Source of the DNA: Salminus brasiliensis
Taxonomy: Eukaryota > Chordata > Actinopteri > Characiformes > Bryconidae
DNA length: 64,000 nt
NCBI RefSeq assembly: GCF_030463535.1
Contig: NC_132897.1
Location: 6,085,821 to 6,149,820, forward strand
Direction of reading: 5' to 3'
The notes under the pieces were generated by a model. The model was given only the letters and a program-made list of their open reading frames with translations, ran no database searches and had not been told where the DNA came from. Of this stretch, positions 56,940 to 64,000 are shown piece by piece. Made by a program: the position numbers and the translations under genes. Each line of letters starts with the position of its first letter. The first letter of the stretch is position 1.

Positions 56940-57305
56940 ATGGGCTCGACCCGCCATCCCTCAAAATCCACGGAAGACAAGCATCCAGGCTCTTTTCTGT
57001 CCTGGCACCAAAGTGGTGGAACTAGCTTCCCCTGGGTGTCCGAACGGCAGAGTCGCTCGCTGTCTTCAAACGCAGACTGAAGACCCACCTCTTCCGAGAG
57101 TACTTGGGCGAATAGAGTACTATGGTCTTCATATTGTCTTGTGTTTAGTAATGTCTAAAGCTTAGAGGGATCTTTGAATTATTAGTCTATTCTAACTAGC
57201 TAAGGTTTCTTTCTTGGGTAAATAGCAAAGCACTTTGTAAGTCGCTCTGGATAAGAGCGTCTGCTAAATGCCGTAAATGTAAATGTAAATGTAAATGTAA
57301 TGGGA
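56940..57305 (+). pseudogene. L2-type LINE relic: C-terminal ORF2 fragment and 3' tail
   Basis: 56956-57110 reads, with frame breaks, as SLKIHGRQASRLFSVLAPK, then LPLGVRTAESLAVFKRRLKT and HLFREYLGE. This is the C-terminal block typical of fish L2 LINEs (FSVLAP..WN.LP..VR....FK..LKTHLF). The tail at 57237-57300 is AAGTCGCTCTGGATAAGAGC, GTCTGCTAAATGCCGTAAAT and (GTAAAT)n, shared with the type 3 SINEs. Confidence 0.8.
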
Positions 57306-57539
57306 AAATGACAACAGGAAGAGCAAAGCCAGCAAAGGTGTGCATGCTCTTAAAAAGAGAATCCATTTAAAGTAAGCAGCTGCCTACCATGCATTAAACC
57401 ATGCCATTGAATCGAATGCCTGAGGAAATAATCTGTAGTTAATGATTGGTCTCTGTGGGTATACAGCTCGTCTCGCAAATGCTGCTCAGGTGAGAGGTCT
57501 CACTAATGAAGCACAAGCCGGGAAAAATGGGCAAGTGAA

Positions 57540-57680
57540 ATCTGGACTTCAAAAACCTTCATAATCTTCAAAGTGGAAGTCAGCGTCAAAGATTTCGTTC
57601 CTAGTCATGCTGGAGCATTTCTGTTGGTCTTTATGAAACTTTGGACAAAATGCGAAGCTCAGCTGCCAGATTCAGATTAC
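57540..57680. repeat. Dispersed repeat family D, copy 4
   Basis: Words AAGTGGAAGTCAGCGTCAAA, GAGCATTTCTGTTGGTCTTT and ATGAAACTTTGGACAAAATG parallel the copy at 26.82 kb. Confidence 0.4.
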
Positions 57681-58084
57681 GTCAAACATTAAATGATATC
57701 GAGGTCTGGACTCAACTAGGGAGGCCAGGCCATTGTTCTGTTATCTTATGAGTAATCTTCTTTACTTTAAGTACTATTTGGACTGGAAATGAAACCCAGA
57801 GTGATCTCTGACCTCTGTCCCAGTACTGTACATTTGCTGTACAAACAGCATACACACATAAACACACATACAGTAGAGGCATTTGTTCTGGAATGAAATT
57901 TAAAGGTAACAACCAAGATTTTTCCCTTTTTTTCTGCCCAATTTGGTATTGCCAGTTAACCCACCTGTTCAGAACTAGCATTAGCAATGCTAGCAATGTT
58001 CCCAACACTAACAGGGTAAGCAAAGCCAGACTCCGCCTCTTTTCAAACTACCGCTGTTGTGGCATCGCTCAGCAGCCGACACGC

Positions 58085-58320
58085 TTATTTACATTGATGG
58101 CCATTAGCTGACACCCTTATTCAGAGCAACTTACAAGGTTACTCGTATTACAGAGGTGGGCAAGTATAATGTCAGGAGCCTTGCCCAAGGACTCGTATTG
58201 GTGTAGCACTGCATAGTCACCCAGACCAGGAATCGAACCCTGGTCTCCCACATGGTGTGGTGGCGCACTGGCAGGTTGTGGTTTTATCTGTTATCTGTTG
58301 CATCGCACCAACCGCCAACT
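58085..58320 (-). mobile_element. SINE type 3 with L2-like tail, antisense
   Basis: Matches 31106-31330 over its length: GCCATTAGCTGACACCCTTA (tail), GTCAGGAGCCTTGCCCAAGG, ATCGAACCCTGGTCTCCCAC (B box) and GCATCGCACCAACC (head). It abuts type 2 SINE remnants at 57915-58080 and 58480-58660. Confidence 0.75.
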
Positions 58321-59696
58321 CTCGAGTAAGTTATTATTCTACTTTCCAAAATTAAAGAAGTTTAATGGACACATATAACTTATTTTAGTTGTCGGCCATT
58401 AAGTTTTCGCCCCCTTTCACTCATGGGCTCCCTCTGGTGTTTTGCTGTCATTGTCCAATACAACTGGGGGAAACAGGAAGTGGCCAGACTCTCCATAAAC
58501 CGACTCTGCCCTAACTCCACCGCACCAGCTAATAAAGGATTGTGCCGGCGTGCCAGCGGAGAGAGTGCCGATTGTGCTCTCTCTGACTCCGGTCGCTGAT
58601 GGCAAAGCAGCATGGTTTGGGATTCGTACCCGCGACCCTCAGGCCAAAGTTGCACTCGAGACCAATAACCAAGACCAATTCAAATGCTGGATGGAGACAC
58701 AGCCATTAATTCACTACACTACACTCTTTAAAAATGAAGGTGCTACAATAGGTGCTTTCAGGGATGCCATAAAGAACCATTTTAGATGAAAAGATGTGTG
58801 TGAAGAACAGTTCTTTATGGAAGCACAGATGGCAACTGGGTTCACAAGGTGAGAAAAGGTCCAAGCAAGAAAAGCCAACAGGGCTTGCCAATACACTGCT
58901 CTAGATGTACGGCCACTTAGATAAACTTTGTGTTGCCGTGGCGCAACAATGCCGTTGTTGTTCACGAATACGAAAAATGTAGGGGTAGGTTTTGCAGCCC
59001 AGAAAGAAAAAGCCAACACAATGAGCTCCTTCAAGCCTTGAGGGTTTGGTCTCTGTCACTGATCTTCCACATTGACCTCTGGCGACCTTTTGTCAGATGC
59101 TTGGTGCTAGCATAGCGGTACAGCAGCATTGTACTGTTACGCAGAGCTGCAGAGCCGGGCAGTAGATATCTGATTTCAGTGTGTGGTGGTGAGACAGATG
59201 CCCTGATCTACGCAGGATCACTTTCTATCTGAATGCATAATTTATCCAGAGAGCAGGTGACTGGATGGAGGGGGTGGGGTGGGGGTGGGGGCTTACACTG
59301 AGTCTCATGGTGCAGTCTCACAGTAGCATGTGCAGACTGCAGGAACAGGTGAGCATTGTTCAGCTGCTTGCACTGTGAGTATTTTGGGTCTTATTAACCT
59401 CTTAAAGGCTCGGGATTCAGTAACTAGCGTTAATGTTTTTGTGTCTTTTTAATGTAGTCATAGTTTTAGGCTTTTGTTGAAAACAGATTTTGAGTTTTAG
59501 CCTATATTTTGTAGGCTATTTTATATTTTATTAAATAGGTAGACAGAAATAAGACCATTTAGTTCAGTGGTCTGGTCTGGACAGACATAATGCAGAAGCT
59601 ACATGTGCTACAGTCTGGCGTTTAGCTTTAGACTCAGGCTTTATGTGCAATATTTTTACTTAAGACTTCACTTTAAAATCTGTTACATACAAGATA

Positions 59697-60115
59697 CACT
59701 ATATGGACAAAAGTATTGGGACACCTGCTCATGCATTGTTTCTTCCGAAATCCATGAGAATGAAAAAAAAAAGAGTTTATCCTGCTTTTGTTGGAGTAAC
59801 TCTACTCCTCTACTGTCCAGGGAAGAAGGCTGTCTACTAGACTTTGGAGGAGCGATGCTGTGAGGATTTGATTGCATTCAGTGACGAGAGGTCGGGATGT
59901 TGGAGATCACTACCCCACCTCATCTCAAAAGTACTGGATGGAGCACCAACCTTCATTCCAGAGAACACAGTTAGTTCCACTGCTCCACAGCTCAATGCTG
60001 GGGGGCTTTACACCCCTTTAGCCTACACCATTAGGCATGGTGCCAACAGATTCATGTTTATCTGGTCCAGAGAGTCCTATTCTATTGGTAATACGTCTCT
60101 ACACACACAGCTGTG
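59697..60115 (+). mobile_element. Family A MITE, right end truncated
   Basis: CACTATATGGACAAAAGTAT at the left, then the full core. It breaks off near CTCTACACACACAG, where a type 2 SINE fragment (60105-60330) begins. Confidence 0.7.
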
Positions 60116-60330
60116 AAGTCAGTCACCACCTCTTTTCGAACTGCCGCCAATGCAGCATCACTGGACACTGGGAACCCCAGCTCTCATCCCTACGTCAGTT
60201 GTGCTCTCTCAGGCTCCGTCTGCTGATAGCAAAGCTGCTGCTGGCTTCAGCAGCATGATCCAGGACTTGTGATCCTGTGATCCTCGGCTGTAGTGTCAGC
60301 GTCTTAGTCTGCTGAGCCACTGAGGGCCCA
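60105..60330 (-). mobile_element. SINE type 2 fragment
   Basis: TCAGGCTCCGTCTGCTGATA, GCAGCATGATCCAGGACTTG and GTCTTAGTCTGCTGAGCCAC are the reverse of the tRNA-like head and body of the type 2 SINE. Degraded. Confidence 0.55.
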
Positions 60331-61507
60331 GAGATCTGGTTTTTATTTCGGTGCTTGTTTACTCTTAAATTGGAGTTCTTTTGGATTTCTCAGTTGTGAT
60401 ACCAGAAGAAAGCAGCAAAATTGAATCTTCTGGGTGATGTTTGTTCATATTGTGGCTCATTGTGTATAAAAAAAAAAGCCACAGCTTGAAGTTTTGGTTT
60501 TACGTGACGTTTACGCTTACGTAACATCTTATTCTGTTAGACTATTGGCTGGTTGCAAGGCAGAACTCACATTACTGCCTGGCTCAGGTGGCCCAGAGCT
60601 CGCCACTATCTGATTACTCAGTTGCATATAAATGCATTGATCAGATTACTGACAAAATCTGATTTGCTGCAATTATCACATTTATTCATTCATTCATTCA
60701 TCCATTTATACACTGTCAGTTATTCTTCTGTAATAGGACTGAGCACAGAGGACCGGCCTGCATTTAGGGTGTAAACTCACTGCCTCAGACTCACTGGTGT
60801 GCTTCTACTAAAAGGAGAACTTGGCTAGATCACTGATAAAGGGTTTGGCGAGAACATGTCTGTTTTGTGTATCATTTTACTCTCTCTCTCTGTCTCTTCA
60901 GCCTTGTATTGTCTCCTCATAACGTGATGTTTTCAGCTTGACTTATTCTAGCACAATAGAAAAGGGACATGGTGGCCTGAATGCATTAGACACAAAACAT
61001 TAGCTATCGATGTTCAGCAACACCGCAGAACTTGCTAACATCCCAGAACTGTGTGAGATCTGCTTTACCAACAGTTTTCTGAGTCCTGGCTGGGTCTAAT
61101 TACCCCCTGCTGTGTCTAAGGGCTCCCGAGGGAATGATGATTGAATGAACGTCAGGAAACGTCTCTTAATTAATTGTACACAGGAGGGGAATGATGACGA
61201 ACATCTCTCTGAGCAGGACGAAGACAATGACGAAGAACAGAAAAGGACATACTTCACTGTGGGACTGATAAACTAAAGCTGTAATGATTAGAGGTGGGCC
61301 GACTGATACTGAGAGACCGAAGTATTGAGACTTGCGACCATGACATGCACTATATGTCCAAATATTTTTGTCAAATGAATGCATTCAGCTACTTTAAGTT
61401 GAGGTGCGGCAATAACGCCGAAGAACGCCAACAGTACCTGTATATCAGTTTTGCCAGAACACTACAGATGTTGAATTCTGACTGTTGTCTGACTGCTGTC
61501 TTTTGCA
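60331..61507. other. 5' flank of gal3st1, no exon resolved
   Basis: No transposon or coding exon recognised, apart from a short family A end at 61351-61400. The acceptor TGCTGTCTTTTGCAG at 61494-61508 requires an upstream non-coding exon somewhere in the preceding DNA; I could not place it. Confidence 0.4.
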
Positions 61508-61513
61508 GGTAGG

Positions 61514-63441
61514 ATGGTTGGGAAGCAGGGGAAGCAGTGGAGGTCCGTGTGTAAGGGCCTGATTCTGGGGACCCTCCTGACCAGCTGCATGATTCTGCTT
61601 TACTGCCTGTCTGCTCCAGAGGTGCAGTTCAGCCTGCCAGAGTGAGTCTTACCACACCCTATGTTTCAGTACTGAAGACATTGGTTGCACTGCTTTTTTC
61701 TCAAAAACCACAGCATGTACACTAAATGGACAAAAGTATTGGGACACCTGCTCATTCATTGGTTATTTTGAAGTTAAGGGTATTTTAAAAAAAATATCTG
61801 ATCCTGAGTAACTGTACCTACTGACCAGGAAAGGATTTAGCAACAAGAGTGTTAGTGAGGTCAGGATGTTGGATGATGATCACCACCCCAACTCATCCCA
61901 AAAGTATTAGATGGAGCATTAACCGTCATTTAATGGAACATAGTTTCTCCACTGCTCCACAGCTCAGTGCTGGGGGGCTTTATACCCCTCTAGCCCACAT
62001 CTGGAATAAGGCAGCATTGTGCCAAAAGTTTAATGCTTATCTGCTCCAGAAGGTCCTGTTCTATTAGCAATACTTGCCTACAGGGACTAGACAGGCTGTG
62101 TGCGCATTTGCACATCTGTGTCAGCAATGGGTGCAACTTAAAGTAGCTGAATGAGCATTCATTAGAAGGGGTGTCCACAAACATTTGGACATATAGTGGG
62201 TAATAAAAATGATAAATTTCTTCTGGTCTTCAGCTCTGTTTTCATGGCATGGCTCCTTGCTCATATTTTGCTGTTTCCCTCCTAGTGTTCCTGTGCCTTA
62301 CTCATGTGCCCATCGTCCACCTCCTGTCCACTCTAATGCTGCCCCCAACCACGCCCATCGAAGCTCAGGGCAGGAGCCAAGCTGCACGCCGAAGGTCGAC
62401 ATTGTGTTCTTAAAAACCCACAAAACAGCCAGCAGCACCATCCTCAACATCTTGTTCCGCTTCGGGGAGAAGCATCGCCTGAAGTTCGCCTTCCCCAGCA
62501 GCCGAAACGACTTCTTCTACCCTTCTCCTTTCCACCGCTCTCAGGTCAAGGACTACAGGCCCGGCGTGTGCTTCAACATCATCTGCAATCACATGCGCTT
62601 CAACGAGGCCGAGGTGGCCAAGGTGCTTCCAGCAGACACAAGCTACATCACCATCCTGCGAGACCCAGCAGAGCTTTTTGAGTCTTCTTTCCACTATTTC
62701 GGCCGCCTGGTGCCCTTCACGTGGAAGATCTCTGGGGACGACAAGCTGGGAGAGTTCCTGAGAGAGCCTGAGCTTTATTACGACCCTGAGGGCTTCAATT
62801 CCTTCTACCTCAAGAATTTGCTTTTCTTCGACTTTGGGCAGGATAACAATTTCCCGGCAGACGACCCGAGGGTGGAAGAGGGCATCCGGGCGATCGCCCA
62901 GCGCTTCGAGCTGGTCATGCTCGTTGAGCACTTCGAGGAGTCGCTGATCCTGCTCAAGGACGCCCTTTGCTGGGACATGGAGGACCTGCTGTTCTTCAAG
63001 CTCAACGCCCGGAAGGGCTCCACTGTCTCCAAACTGACCCCGGAGCTCAGGGCCAAAGCCTTAGAGTGGAACTCCATTGACTGGAAGCTTTACCAGCACT
63101 TCAACGCCACCTTCTGGAAGAAGGTGGAAGCCTACGGCCTGGAGCGAATGGCAAAGGACGTTGCTGAGCTGCAGCGCAGAAATGAGGAAATGGCCACCAT
63201 CTGCATCGAAGGGGGCCATGCTGTGGATGCTGGCAGCATCCACGAGACTGCCATGCAGCCGTGGCAACCCATAGGCGAGAAGTCTATTATGGGATACAAT
63301 CTTAAAAATAACGTGGACAAAGCGCACAGGAAACTGTGCAGAAAGATGCTGACGCCAGAGCTGCAGTACTTAACGGACTTAGGGGTCAACCTGTGGATCA
63401 CTAGACTGTGGGGTCATGTGAGGGACATTCTTCACTGGTAG
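61514..63441 (+). CDS. gal3st1: Galactosylceramide sulfotransferase (cerebroside sulfotransferase)
   Basis: Golgi type II membrane enzyme transferring sulfate from PAPS to the 3-OH of galactose in galactosylceramide, making sulfatide of myelin and epithelia. Coding exons: 61514-61641 and 62286-63441 (TAG); the junction codon is GA|T. Total 427 aa (human about 423). Seen: short cytosolic N-terminus with basic residues, one membrane anchor about residues 15-33 (GLILGTLLTSCMILLYCL), a stem, the 5'-phosphosulfate loop LKTHKTASSTILN at about 85-97, the 3'-phosphate motif ITILRDPAELFESSFHY at about 165-180, conserved FNIICNHMRF, MQPWQPIGEKSIMGYNLK and the C-terminal LTPELQYLTDLGVNLWITRL, plus an NAT sequon. 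The first exon's start is the first ATG after the acceptor and supplies the anchor, so the open frame beginning at 62209 in the intron is not the real start. The main exon is markedly GC-richer than its surroundings. Confidence 0.97.
61720..62198 (+). mobile_element. Full-length family A MITE inside the gal3st1 intron
   Basis: Ends CACTAAATGGACAAAAGTAT and CACAAACATTTGGACATATA; about 479 bp. The intron is 61642-62285 (644 bp), so three quarters of it is this element, which stops 87 bp before the acceptor. Confidence 0.8.
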
Positions 63442-64000
63442 AGGAAGACCTTTGACCTCCGATGTAAACTAGACACTAGAGATGACCACTGACCTCAAAC
63501 TGAAACCTCTTCCTGAGTTCGAAAAGGGCAGAGACTTCACTGAAAGGGGATTTGAGTGGTTAAGCATCTTTAATGTCACAGTCCAGCTGCTGTAGCTGTC
63601 GTTTCAGATGGTCAGGTTTGGCCTTCATAAAGCCACAGCACAGCAGTGTGGACGGAATTGTGAACTGGTGCTCGAGTCAATCATGAAAACCAAATCAGTG
63701 ACACTTGCTACACGACCTCATGTTCTTATCTGAAGTCTGTTCCTTTTCCTGGCCTTCTTTTTTGCACGCTGCCAATACCGTATCAGTAAAGTTCTCTCAC
63801 TGACTCTCATTGGCTGGGCTGAAAGTGGACTGTGGGGGCACTGGGATACCGTGTATTCCTGTTGTGTTGGTCGTATCAGCAGCCATTGTTAGTATACTCA
63901 GTGATTACACCCAAAGAGCAAAGCTGCACTGAAGTCTGTAGAAGGTGCAGTAGAGCTCTGAGCAGAGGGAATGAGGAGTCACATGTTCTTAGGAGGCACA
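63442..64000 (+). other. gal3st1: gal3st1 3' UTR/flank
   Basis: Follows the TAG. No AATAAA seen before the window ends; a variant AGTAAA is at about 63785. The 3' end of the transcript may lie beyond the window. Confidence 0.5.

Noticed and set aside
62209-62285. gal3st1 start at 62209
   Set aside because: It precedes the acceptor TTTCCCTCCTAG at 62285 and would replace the membrane anchor encoded by 61514-61641; intron sequence read in frame by chance.
62410-62931. 173-aa open frame antisense to gal3st1
   Set aside because: GC-rich codon composition of the sense exon leaves the antisense frame open; no recognisable protein, and the sense frame is clearly the gene.

Overview
This window looks like teleost nuclear DNA, probably from an ostariophysan fish (the clade is a guess from the repeat types). 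It has short exons with GT-AG introns, many small DNA transposons, tRNA-derived SINEs and microsatellites, and no bacterial or viral genes. It holds four vertebrate protein genes, which I rebuilt exon by exon with reading phase matching across every junction.

Layout. (1) About 1-10.8 kb, + strand: the last 18 coding exons of pole, the catalytic subunit of DNA polymerase epsilon, covering the C-terminal ~951 residues. (2) 10.8-17.7 kb: intergenic DNA full of transposon relics (two Tc1-like, several MITEs). (3) 17.8-28.3 kb, - strand: a P2X purinoceptor, best called p2rx2, convergent with pole. Three of its introns carry separate minisatellites with 33-, ~41/42- and 48-bp units. (4) 28.3-30.2 kb: divergent intergenic DNA with a 26-bp A/G-rich repeat, then a GC-rich pes1 promoter holding a CRE palindrome and a CACGTG E-box. 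(5) 30.2-47.3 kb, + strand: the complete pes1 (pescadillo) coding sequence, 15 exons, 581 aa. (6) 47.3-61.5 kb: intergenic DNA with nested SINEs, an L2-type LINE relic and MITEs. (7) 61.5-63.4 kb, + strand: gal3st1, galactosylceramide sulfotransferase, two coding exons, 427 aa, followed by 3' flank.

The genes do not form an operon or one pathway: DNA replication, ATP-gated ion channel, ribosome biogenesis, sulfoglycolipid synthesis. As far as I recall, the pole/p2rx2 pair corresponds to human 12q24.33 and the pes1/gal3st1 pair to human 22q12, so the window joins two blocks that are separate in human.

The points most worth a second look are: the p2rx2 product has Glu and Arg where rat P2X2 has the ATP-contacting Lys69 and Lys71, and His at Asn288; intron 2 of that gene is almost entirely a minisatellite carrying about two dozen perfect AP-1 heptamers; and intron 1 holds a SINE whose tRNA-like head has been amplified into nine tandem units, most with a consensus or near-consensus pol III B box.
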